Positions 1 to 5,186 of a stretch of 5,186 nucleotides of DNA are shown piece after piece. This DNA is from Streptomyces katrae. Lineage in GTDB: Bacteria > Actinomycetota > Actinomycetes > Streptomycetales > Streptomycetaceae. The notes beneath the pieces were generated by a model. The model made no database searches, was not told where the DNA came from, and was given only the letters and a program-made list of their open reading frames with translations. Each line of letters opens with the position of its first letter. The stretch's first letter is position 1. Position numbers and translations under genes: made by a program. The stretch is from assembly GCF_000966975.1 (NCBI RefSeq), contig NZ_JZWV01001253.1, positions 1 to 5,186 of the forward strand, read 5' to 3'.

Positions 1-284
1 GCTGTGGGCCAGGGGGTCGGGCGGGCCATCGCGTCGGCCTCGTCCGCGGCCTCCGCCCGGCCCTCCATCCCCGCGGTCCCCGCCGCCTCCGCCAGGGCCT
101 CGGCCTCGTCCTCCGCGAAGGCCTCCGCGAGGGCCTCCTCGGCGGTGGCCCCGTCCTCGCCGGGTCCCGTGTCCTGGCTCCACTCCGCCGCCCCCGCCGC
201 CCGCCGCAGCAGGCCCCGCAGCAGGGGGTGGCCGGGCGGGCGGGTCGCCGCCGTCACCGTCACGTTCACCGGGCGGATGAACAT
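1..284 (-). CDS. Hypothetical Ala/Glu-rich acidic protein, 3' end missing
   Basis: This frame is open from an ATG at 284 to the window edge, giving 94 codons with no stop. The ATG overlaps the stop of the upstream DUF6325 gene in a TGATG arrangement. A GGAGG (plus-strand 295-299) lies 10 bases before it inside the last DUF6325 codons, so translation is probably coupled. The protein begins MFIRPVNVTV, has a basic stretch with a PLLRGLLRR segment at about residues 20-28, then turns strongly acidic: from about residue 42 it is built from repeated Ala-Glu blocks such as AEEALAEAFAEDEAEALAEA, likely disordered or coiled. I see no signal peptide or catalytic motif. I do not recognise the family. 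From memory, actinobacterial DUF6325 genes can sit beside small SHOCT-domain proteins with a PLLR-like N-terminus and a low-complexity middle. The SHOCT domain would be C-terminal and outside this window, so this is only a guess. Confidence 0.7.
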   Translation of the reverse strand, partial: MFIRPVNVTVTAATRPPGHPLLRGLLRRAAGAAEWSQDTGPGEDGATAEEALAEAFAEDEAEALAEAAGTAGMEGRAEAADEADAMARPTPWPT

Positions 285-676
285 CAGCCCACCACCTCCA
301 CCCGCTCCGCCGGGATCCGGACCGAGCCCACGATCCGTCCGCCCGCCGCCCGTACCGCGACGGCCGCGTCCTGCGCCCACACGTGTTCGACCACCAGCAG
401 CAGCGCGCAACTGCCCCGGTCCAGGAGCTCCGCCGCCTCGCGCACGTCCTCCGGGCCGATCAGCCGGGCCACGTCACGGCCCGCCAGGAGCCCGCGCAGC
501 TCCACGAACTCGTCGAACTCCGCCGCCAGGACCTCCCCCGACGCCGTCTTCGTCGTGACCAGGCCGTCGATGAGCCGCACCACCCCGGTCTTGCGCAGGC
601 CCATCACGGCCTCGACCGCCTGGACCCGCAGCTGTTCCTCCGGGAAGGCGAGGACGATGAATTCCACAGGTCCCAT
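284..676 (-). CDS. DUF6325 family protein
   Basis: A complete 130-residue protein. It starts MGPVEFIVLAFPEEQ, the characteristic opening of DUF6325 proteins (usually MGPVEY-[IV]-V-x-FP), and ends with the family's second hallmark: a hydrophobic strand ALLLVVEHVWAQDAAVAVRAAGG (about 91-113) followed by a basic IPAERVEVV tail. The middle (about 33-60) reads VVRLIDGLVTTKTASGEVLAAEFDEF, and a GLLAGRDV segment precedes the acidic helix at 75-87. The fold is probably a small alpha/beta soluble domain with no membrane segment. The biochemical function of the family is unknown. I chose the ATG at 676 because the family's opening residues begin exactly there and GGGAG (plus-strand 686-690) lies 9 bases upstream. 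The frame stays open further upstream, but those codons run into the divergent SEDS gene and look like noise. It is the first gene of a minus-strand pair and is divergent from the SEDS gene across 110 bp. Confidence 0.88.
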   Translation of the reverse strand: MGPVEFIVLAFPEEQLRVQAVEAVMGLRKTGVVRLIDGLVTTKTASGEVLAAEFDEFVELRGLLAGRDVARLIGPEDVREAAELLDRGSCALLLVVEHVWAQDAAVAVRAAGGRIVGSVRIPAERVEVVG

Positions 677-750
677 AAGGCTCGGCTCCCGCTCCTCGCG
701 ACGGCGATCTCGACCGTTTCTGACGACTCTTCGGCAGACTATGGCATAAC

Positions 751-780
751 CGGACATAGGGGTGGTTGGCTTGCTACGTT
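751..780 (+). promoter_or_regulatory. Candidate promoter for a leaderless SEDS mRNA
   Basis: The hexamer TACGTT at 775-780 fits the TANNNT -10 pattern of actinomycete housekeeping promoters. CGGACA at 751-756 matches four of six bases of TTGACA with an 18-base spacer. Transcription would start about 7 bases after the -10 box, at the A of the ATG at 787. This agrees with the absence of any Shine-Dalgarno within 15 bases of that ATG. It is prediction from sequence only. Confidence 0.42.
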
Positions 781-786
781 TCCCGT

Positions 787-2157
787 ATGCCCCCGCCTGC
801 CCTGACGGCGAAGGTGACGGAGCCCGAGCCCGCTCCGCCCCCCTGGTCCGACACCCGCGCCCCCCGGCGCGGGGGCGTCGGGCTGATGCTCCTCGCCGGA
901 GCCGTCCTGATCTCCGCGCTGGGGCACGCGTACGTGGGCCTCGTGGGCCGCGTCCAGATCTCCACCCCCCACTACGCGGCCGGCCTCGCCGTCGCCGCAC
1001 TGCTCGCGCACCTCGCCGTGCGCCTCCGGGCCCCCTACGCCGACCCGGTCCTCCTCCCCATCGCCGTCCTCCTCAACGGCCTCGGCCTCGTGCTCATCGA
1101 ACGGCTCGACCTCGCCACGCCCGGCCAGGCCGGCGCGGGGGACCAGCTGCGCTGGTCGGGGCTCGGGGTGGGGCTGTTCGCCCTGGTCGTGGTCGGGCTG
1201 CGCGACCACCGCGTGCTCCAGCGGTACGCCTACCTCTCCGTCACCGCCGCCCTCGCGCTGATGCTCGTCCCCGTGTTCTTCCCGGCCGTCAACGGCGCCC
1301 ACATCTGGATCCGGTTCGCCGGGCTCTCCTTCCAGCCGGGGGAGTTCGCCAAGATCCTCCTCGCCGTCTTCTTCGCCTCCTACCTGGCCGCCAACCGCAC
1401 CGCCCTCGCCCTCACCGGCCGCCGGCTCTTCTGGAGGCTCCGGCTCCTGCCCGGCCGCGTCCTCGGGCCGATCCTCACCATCTGGCTGCTCAGCGTCGGG
1501 GTCCTGGTCCTGGAGCGGGACCTCGGGACCTCGCTGCTCTTCTTCGGCCTCTTCGTGATCATGCTGTTCACCGCCACCGGCCGGATCGGCTGGATCGCCG
1601 TCGGGCTGCTGCTCGCCGCACTCGGCGCGTACGCCGTCGGAACCCTCGAACCGCACGTCCACAGCCGCGTCCAGGACTGGATGAATCCTTTCGCCTCCAT
1701 CGCACGCGGCGAAGGCCCCGGCCAGCTGGCCCAGTCCCTCTTCGCCTTCGCCGCCGGCGGCCTCCTCGGCGCCGGCCTCGGCCACGGGCACTCCTTCCTC
1801 ATCGGCTTCGCCGCCAAATCGGACTTCGTCCTGGCCACCGCGGGAGAGGAACTCGGCCTCGTCGGCCTGACCGCCCTCCTGCTCCTCTACGGGCTCCTCG
1901 TCTCCCGCGGCTTCCGCGCCGGGCTCGCCCTGCGCGACCCTTTCGGGCGGCTGCTCGCCACCGGGCTCGCCTCGATCGTCGCGCTCCAGGTCTTCGTCAT
2001 CGCCGGCGGCGTCACCGGTCTGATCCCGCTCACCGGTATGGCCATGCCCTTCCTGGCCCAGGGCGGCTCGTCCGTCGTCACCAACTGGATCATCGTCGCC
2101 CTGCTGGTCCGGCTCAGCGACAGCGCCCGCCGGGGCGGAACCGGAGGGTCCGGGTGA
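787..2157 (+). CDS. SEDS-family (RodA/FtsW/SpoVE-like) peptidoglycan glycosyltransferase
   Basis: A polytopic membrane protein of 456 residues, predicted to polymerise lipid II into glycan strands together with a class B PBP. The N-terminus is a Pro-rich cytoplasmic stretch (1-30), followed by about 12 hydrophobic helices (roughly 31-55, 63-80, 87-108, 121-138, 148-167, then seven more to about 447). Family signatures are present: NGAHIWIRFAG starting at N169 (canonical NGA-x-x-WI), FQPGEFAKI with Q183, E186 and K189, and KSDFVLATAGEELG, where D346 is at the position of the catalytic Asp of RodA/FtsW and E354/E355 follow. The C-terminus has GLIPLTGMAMPFLAQGGSS, the usual SEDS ending. Length is close to mycobacterial RodA (about 470 residues). 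The ATG at 787 is preferred. An in-frame TTG at 766 would lie upstream of the apparent -10 box, and a stop at 757-759 limits any further extension. The stop overlaps the start of the next gene. Whether it serves elongation, division or sporulation cannot be told from sequence. Confidence 0.93.
   Translation: MPPPALTAKVTEPEPAPPPWSDTRAPRRGGVGLMLLAGAVLISALGHAYVGLVGRVQISTPHYAAGLAVAALLAHLAVRLRAPYADPVLLPIAVLLNGLGLVLIERLDLATPGQAGAGDQLRWSGLGVGLFALVVVGLRDHRVLQRYAYLSVTAALALMLVPVFFPAVNGAHIWIRFAGLSFQPGEFAKILLAVFFASYLAANRTALALTGRRLFWRLRLLPGRVLGPILTIWLLSVGVLVLERDLGTSLLFFGLFVIMLFTATGRIGWIAVGLLLAALGAYAVGTLEPHVHSRVQDWMNPFASIARGEGPGQLAQSLFAFAAGGLLGAGLGHGHSFLIGFAAKSDFVLATAGEELGLVGLTALLLLYGLLVSRGFRAGLALRDPFGRLLATGLASIVALQVFVIAGGVTGLIPLTGMAMPFLAQGGSSVVTNWIIVALLVRLSDSARRGGTGGSG
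2143..2148 (+). promoter_or_regulatory. Ribosome binding site of the PBP gene
   Basis: GGAGGG lies 5 bases before the GTG at 2154, within the last codons of the SEDS gene. It fixes the PBP start at the GTGA overlap, since no other start with a comparable site exists nearby in that frame. Confidence 0.7.
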
Positions 2158-3614
2158 TCCGCTACATCCGCTGGTGCGCCTGGTTCTGCGTGCTCCTGCT
2201 CGCCGCGCTGCTGGTCAACGTGGCCCGCGTACAGGTCTGGGAGTCCGCCGCCTACGGGGCGAACCCGGCCAACAAGCGCCCCGCCATCGAGCGCTACGCC
2301 CAGCCCCGCGGGAACCTCCTCGTCGACGGCCGGCCCGTCACGGGCTCCCGCGACAGCGGCCAGCTGCTGCGCTACGAGCGCACCTACACCGACGGCCCCC
2401 TCTACGCCCCCGTCACCGGCTTCTCCTCGCAGACGTACGGGACCAGCTTCGCCGAACGCGCCGAGGACGCCGTCCTGGCCGGCACCGACCCGGGACTGTC
2501 CGCCTTCCCCCTCTGGTACGACCTCTCGCGCGGCCGCCCCGCCGGCGGCGACGTCGCGACCACCCTGCGCGCCGCCGTGCAGGAGGCCGCGTACCGGGGG
2601 CTCGGCGGCAGGCGCGGGGCCGCGGTCGCCCTGGAGCCGGCGACCGGCCGCATCCTGGCCCTGGTCAGCAGCCCCTCGTATGACCCGGGCCTCCTCTCCG
2701 GGACCGGTACGAAGGTCAAGGCGGCCTGGGCGCGGCTGAACGCGGACCCGGCCAGGCCGATGCTCAACCGGGCGCTGCGCGAGACGTATCCGCCGGGCTC
2801 CACCTTCAAGATCGTGACGGCCGCCGCCGCGCTGGACGCGGGCGTGGTCACCGACGTGGACGCCCCCACCCACACCCCGGACCCCTACCCCCTCCCCGGT
2901 ACGAGCACCCTGCTCCCGAACGCGGGCACGGGCTGCGAGGACGCCTCGATGGCCGAGGCGGTGCAGTGGTCGTGCAACACGGTGATGGCGAAGATCGGCG
3001 TCCAGGTGGGCCTCAAGGGCATGGTCGCGGCGGCGGAACGCTTCGGGTTCAACGACGAGGGGCTACGGGTGCCGTCCTGGGTGTCCCGGTCGGACTTCGA
3101 CACCGACATGAGCCCGGACCAGCTGGCGCTGTCCTCGATCGGGCAGTTCAACACCAGGGCCACGCCCCTGCAGATGGCGATGGTGGCCGCGGCCGTCGCC
3201 CAAGGGGGCGAGATCCAGACCCCCTTCCTGGTGGACCGGACGACCCGGCACGGCGGAGGCCTGGTCCGCCGTCACGGCCCGCACACCCTGGGCCGGGCGA
3301 TGAGCCCGCCCACGGCGCTGCGGCTGCAGGAGCTGATGGTGAAGGTGGTGGAGGAGGGCACGGGCCGCAACGCCGCGATCCCGGGCGCCCGGGTGGGCGG
3401 CAAGACCGGCACGGCCCAGCACGGCGTCGGCAACGCCGGCACCCCCTACGCCTGGTTCATCGGCTGGGCGGCCGCGGACGGCGCACCGCAGCCGGCGGTG
3501 GCGGTCGCGGTGGTCGTCGAGGACGCCGAGGCGGTACGCGGGGACATCAGCGGCAACGGCGCGGCGGCCCCGATCGCCCGCACGATGATGGAGGCGGCCC
3601 TGGCCGGCCGGTGA
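2154..3614 (+). CDS. Class B penicillin-binding protein, PbpA-like transpeptidase
   Basis: A 486-residue D,D-transpeptidase that crosslinks peptidoglycan outside the membrane. One N-terminal transmembrane anchor (about 8-24, WCAWFCVLLLAALLVNVA) follows a short RYIR cytoplasmic tail. A linker/pedestal domain runs from about 25 to 150 and includes ERYAQPRGNLLVDG and YAPVTGFSSQTYGTSFAERAED, matching in order the segments I know from mycobacterial PbpA. The transpeptidase domain begins near GAAVALEPATGRILALVSSP (155-174). All three active-site motifs are intact: S216-T-F-K219 (catalytic Ser and general-base Lys, in YPPGSTFK), S273-C-N275, and K417-T-G-T-A421. There are no PASTA repeats, and the length matches the short PbpA class (about 490). 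The GTG start overlaps the SEDS stop as GTGA, so the two products should be made together, as expected for SEDS-bPBP partners. The stop lies 31 bp from the convergent ferritin-like gene. It should be a beta-lactam target. Confidence 0.95.
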   Translation: MIRYIRWCAWFCVLLLAALLVNVARVQVWESAAYGANPANKRPAIERYAQPRGNLLVDGRPVTGSRDSGQLLRYERTYTDGPLYAPVTGFSSQTYGTSFAERAEDAVLAGTDPGLSAFPLWYDLSRGRPAGGDVATTLRAAVQEAAYRGLGGRRGAAVALEPATGRILALVSSPSYDPGLLSGTGTKVKAAWARLNADPARPMLNRALRETYPPGSTFKIVTAAAALDAGVVTDVDAPTHTPDPYPLPGTSTLLPNAGTGCEDASMAEAVQWSCNTVMAKIGVQVGLKGMVAAAERFGFNDEGLRVPSWVSRSDFDTDMSPDQLALSSIGQFNTRATPLQMAMVAAAVAQGGEIQTPFLVDRTTRHGGGLVRRHGPHTLGRAMSPPTALRLQELMVKVVEEGTGRNAAIPGARVGGKTGTAQHGVGNAGTPYAWFIGWAAADGAPQPAVAVAVVVEDAEAVRGDISGNGAAAPIARTMMEAALAGR

Positions 3615-3645
3615 GGGGAGACCACCGCTGGGGCGCGACACCCTC

Positions 3646-4752
3646 CTAGGCCTGCGTGCCCTGCTGGATGGCCGCCTCCACCTCCTCCGCCCGTTCCCGC
3701 TCCTCGGCCGCGAAGCGTTCGCGGTCGAGGGCCTCGGCGACCTCCTCGTCCTGGGCCATCAGCAGGTCGAGGTTGGAGTCGCCCATGTCGAAGACGCCCA
3801 TGTCCAGGTACGCCCTCTGCAGCCGCTCGCCCCACAGCCCGATGTCCTTCACGCACGGCACGATCCGGCTGAACAGCAGCTTGCGGAACAGGTGCAGGAA
3901 CTCGGACTGCTCGGAGAGCTCCTCAGCCTCCCGCCGCGGGACGCCGAAGTTCTCCAGGACCTCCACCCCGCGCAGCCTGTCCCGCATCAGGTGGCAGCCC
4001 TCGATGACGAACTCCTCGCGCTCGTGCCGTTCGGCGTCCGTCAGCTGCCGGTAGTAGTCGCGCAGGGCCATCCGCCCGAAGGCCACGTGACGGGCCTCGT
4101 CCTGCATCACGTACGCGAGGATCTGCTTCGGCAGCGGCTTGTCCGTCGTATCGCGGATCATCCCGAACGCGGCCAGGGCCAGCCCCTCGATGAGCACCTG
4201 CATGCCCAGGTACGGCATGTCCCAGCGGGAGTCGCGCAGGGTGTCGCCGAGCAGCCCCTGGAGGCTGTCGTTGATCGGGTAGAGCATCCCGACCTTCTCG
4301 TGCAGGAAGCGCCCGAAGATCTCGGCGTGCCGGGCCTCGTCCATGGTCTGGGTGGCGGAGTAGAACTTGGCGTCCAGGTCCGGCACGGACTCCACGATGC
4401 GCGCCGCGCACACCATGGCGCCCTGCTCGCCGTGGAGGAACTGGCTGAAGTTCCAGGCGCTGTAGTGGCGGCGCAGCTCGCCCTTGTCCTTCTCGGTGAG
4501 CTTGGCCCAGTGCCGCGTCCCGTACAGGGTCAGCACCTCGTCGGGGGTGCCGAGCGGGTCGTACGGGTCCACCTCGATGTCCCAGTCGATGCGCTTGGCG
4601 CCGTCCCACTGCTTGTCCTTGCCCTTCTGGTAGAGCGCGAGGAGGCGTTCGCGGCCCTCGTCGTACTCCCAGCTGAAGCGGGCCGAGCCGGCGGCGGGTA
4701 CCTGCCAGACGCCCTCGTCCGGGGCCGTGGTGTAGAGCTCGTGCGTCGACAC
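3646..4752 (-). CDS. Ferritin-like diiron protein (probable oxidase/oxygenase)
   Basis: A 368-residue soluble protein with a ferritin/ribonucleotide-reductase-R2-like four-helix bundle. Six carboxylate-bridged diiron ligands can be read: E109 (FLHGEQ), E139 and H142 (DEARH), E189 (VLIEGLALAAFG), E219 and H222 (DEARHVAFG). Two ExxH motifs plus two single Glu is the classic layout. Before the bundle is a lead-in with D56-W57, then L76-Y77, T79, W82 and K84, which recurs in the divergent AurF-type gene. The C-terminal 35 residues are a charged, Glu/Arg-rich probable helix. The GTG start at 4752 is chosen for the strong GAGGAGG 5 bases upstream and because the frame has no better upstream start. 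No signal peptide or membrane segment is seen. Substrate is unknown: an oxidase, desaturase or N-oxygenase role would all fit a diiron centre. It converges on the PBP gene and diverges from the partial gene at 4933, with which it likely shares regulation. Confidence 0.87.
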   Translation of the reverse strand: MSTHELYTTAPDEGVWQVPAAGSARFSWEYDEGRERLLALYQKGKDKQWDGAKRIDWDIEVDPYDPLGTPDEVLTLYGTRHWAKLTEKDKGELRRHYSAWNFSQFLHGEQGAMVCAARIVESVPDLDAKFYSATQTMDEARHAEIFGRFLHEKVGMLYPINDSLQGLLGDTLRDSRWDMPYLGMQVLIEGLALAAFGMIRDTTDKPLPKQILAYVMQDEARHVAFGRMALRDYYRQLTDAERHEREEFVIEGCHLMRDRLRGVEVLENFGVPRREAEELSEQSEFLHLFRKLLFSRIVPCVKDIGLWGERLQRAYLDMGVFDMGDSNLDLLMAQDEEVAEALDRERFAAEERERAEEVEAAIQQGTQA

Positions 4753-4757
4753 TGACG

Positions 4758-4764
4758 CCTCCTC
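4758..4764 (-). promoter_or_regulatory. Strong ribosome binding site of the ferritin-like gene
   Basis: GAGGAGG on the minus strand lies 5 bases before the GTG at 4752. It is the best Shine-Dalgarno in the window and decides the start of the ferritin-like gene. Confidence 0.75.
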
Positions 4765-4811
4765 GTGTCACGTGCTGCTGCGGTACTGCCGTACAGGACT
4801 GGACAGTTGGC

Positions 4812-4841
4812 AGCGTCACACGTTGGTAGACACGGGGTCAA
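4812..4841 (-). promoter_or_regulatory. Weak candidate promoter for the ferritin-like gene
   Basis: On the minus strand TTGACC (plus-strand 4836-4841) matches five of six bases of the -35 consensus. At an 18-base spacer it is followed by GACGCT (4812-4817), one base away from TANNNT. It would give a 5' leader of roughly 50 bases. The -35 is good and the -10 poor. Confidence 0.25.
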
Positions 4842-4859
4842 CAAGTCGTGCGCGAGGGA

Positions 4860-4890
4860 TTGACGACCTTGCTGACAAGCAGTCTTATAA
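4860..4890 (+). promoter_or_regulatory. Candidate promoter for the AurF-type gene
   Basis: TTGACG at 4860-4865 matches five of six bases of the -35 consensus. The AT-rich run TCTTATAA at 4883-4890 is the only plausible -10 area downstream, with a spacer of 17 to 19 depending on register; no register gives a perfect TANNNT. The -10 area lies inside the 12-bp palindrome, so a protein bound there would block this promoter. Confidence 0.35.
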
Positions 4891-4893
4891 GAC
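4882..4893. promoter_or_regulatory. Perfect 12-bp palindrome, candidate operator
   Basis: GTCTTATAAGAC is its own reverse complement over 12 bases, AT-rich at its centre in an otherwise very GC-rich region. It lies in the 180-bp gap between two divergent genes, about 40 bases before the ATG at 4933, and overlaps the likely -10 area. Dyads of this kind are typical binding sites of dimeric repressors such as TetR-type regulators. No regulator gene is visible in the window, so the binding protein is unknown. Confidence 0.45.
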
Positions 4894-4932
4894 GTGACCG
4901 CTGGTAACCCGACCGCCGAGGGGCCCGAAGCC

Positions 4933-5167
4933 ATGACGACCGTGACGCAGCGAGCCGCGCTGAGGGACGCCCTCGGCCTCCTCAAGGACCGCGAACAGAT
5001 CGCCGAGCGCCTGCTCGAATCCTCCGCCAAGCACTCCTTCGACCCCGACAAGGAACTCGACTGGCAGGCCCCGCCCGTCGACGGCAAGTACTACTGGCCG
5101 CCCGAGCTGCTCTCCCTCTACGACACCCCGCTGTGGAAGAAGATGGGCGAGGAGCAGCGCATCGAAC
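4933..5167 (+). CDS. AurF-type diiron oxygenase, N-terminal fragment cut by contig end
   Basis: The ATG at 4933 opens a frame of 78 genuine codons plus one base before adapter sequence begins. GAGGGG at 4918-4923 is 9 bases upstream. The fragment reads MTTVTQRAALRDALGLLKDRE at its start, with HSFDPDKELDW (34-44), WPPELLSLYDTPLW (55-68) and KKMGEEQRIE (69-78). This is the N-terminal region I associate with actinobacterial proteins annotated as AurF-family (p-aminobenzoate N-oxygenase-like) diiron oxygenases, usually around 300 residues. The iron-binding helices lie beyond the cut, so neither the catalytic residues nor activity can be confirmed. The truncation is a sequencing artefact, not a natural pseudogene. 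It is divergent from the ferritin-like gene and shares its DW...LYxTxxWxK motif at D43-W44, L62-Y63, T65, W68 and K70. The family name rests on recall of similar proteins. The substrate is unknown. Confidence 0.72.
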
Positions 5168-5186
5168 CTGTCTCTTATACACATCT
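5168..5186. other. Untrimmed Nextera/Tn5 mosaic-end adapter
   Basis: CTGTCTCTTATACACATCT is an exact 19-base match to the Tn5 mosaic end used in Nextera-type libraries. It sits at the very end of the window and is far lower in GC (7 of 19) than everything around it. It breaks the coding frame of the AurF-type gene. A natural Tn5 insertion is unlikely because no transposon sequence follows. Confidence 0.95.

Noticed and set aside
677..1000. Upstream extension of the DUF6325 frame
   Set aside because: The added residues are Arg/Gly-rich noise crossing the divergent SEDS gene and its promoter. The family's N-terminus begins exactly at the ATG at 676.
739..1791. Long minus-strand reading frame opposite the SEDS gene
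   Set aside because: Its product is a low-complexity Gly/Glu/Asp/Pro string with no domain. It is the expected antisense shadow of a GC-rich gene with clear SEDS motifs on the plus strand.
762..2153. Long upstream extension of the PBP reading frame across the SEDS gene
   Set aside because: It is an Arg/Pro/Ala-rich out-of-frame shadow of the SEDS gene. The real PBP begins at the GTG at 2154 with its own Shine-Dalgarno and transmembrane anchor.
3609..3627. Possible hairpin terminator between the convergent PBP and ferritin-like genes
   Set aside because: Only a 5-bp stem (CGGTG/CACCG) with a 9-base loop that includes the PBP stop codon and has no T-run. Too weak to call.
3923..4819. Minus-strand frame overlapping the ferritin-like gene in another register
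   Set aside because: Arg/Ala/Gly/Pro-rich shadow. The diiron-ligand motifs are all in the 3646-4752 frame.
4822..4842. GTTG/CAAC inverted repeat in the divergent intergenic region
   Set aside because: The arms are only 4 bp with a 13-bp gap, so this is expected by chance; the 12-bp dyad at 4882-4893 is far stronger.
5168..5186. A natural Tn5 insertion at the right end
   Set aside because: The match is exactly the 19-base engineered mosaic end and coincides with the end of the sequence, which is the usual adapter artefact.

Overview
The window is very GC-rich. Nearly all codons end in G or C, GTG starts are used, and genes are tightly packed with overlapping stop/start codons. The protein families (DUF6325, a SEDS plus short PbpA-type penicillin-binding protein pair, AurF-type diiron proteins) fit a Streptomyces-like actinomycete. 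It looks like ordinary chromosomal sequence. There is no rRNA, tRNA, CRISPR array or insertion sequence. No stretch over 300 bases lacks a gene.

Layout. (1) Positions 676 to 1, minus strand: a two-gene unit made of a complete DUF6325 protein and, overlapping it by one base, a second gene that runs off the left edge and encodes an Ala/Glu-rich acidic protein of unknown function. (2) Positions 787 to 3614, plus strand: a two-gene cell-wall operon, with a SEDS-family (RodA/FtsW-like) glycosyltransferase overlapping by 4 bases a class B penicillin-binding protein transpeptidase. Together they should form a peptidoglycan polymerase/crosslinker. The SEDS gene has no Shine-Dalgarno but has a -10-like box placed for a leaderless mRNA. 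(3) Positions 4752 to 3646, minus strand, convergent with the PBP after a 31-bp gap: a ferritin-like protein with a complete set of diiron ligands. (4) Positions 4753 to 4932: a 180-bp divergent intergenic region with a perfect 12-bp palindrome and possible back-to-back promoters. (5) Positions 4933 to 5167, plus strand: the first 78 codons of an AurF-type diiron oxygenase.

The last 19 bases (5168-5186) are not genomic. They match the Tn5 mosaic end/Nextera adapter exactly, so the contig ends in untrimmed adapter and the last gene is cut there. Any reading frame that starts in those bases is an artefact.

The most interesting biology is the divergent pair at the right end. The two genes encode different diiron-type proteins that share the same lead-in motif (DW...P-x-E-x-L-x-LY-x-T-x-x-W-x-K), which suggests a diverged, co-regulated pair of ferritin-fold proteins of unknown substrate. 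I see no clearly new defence or mobile system.
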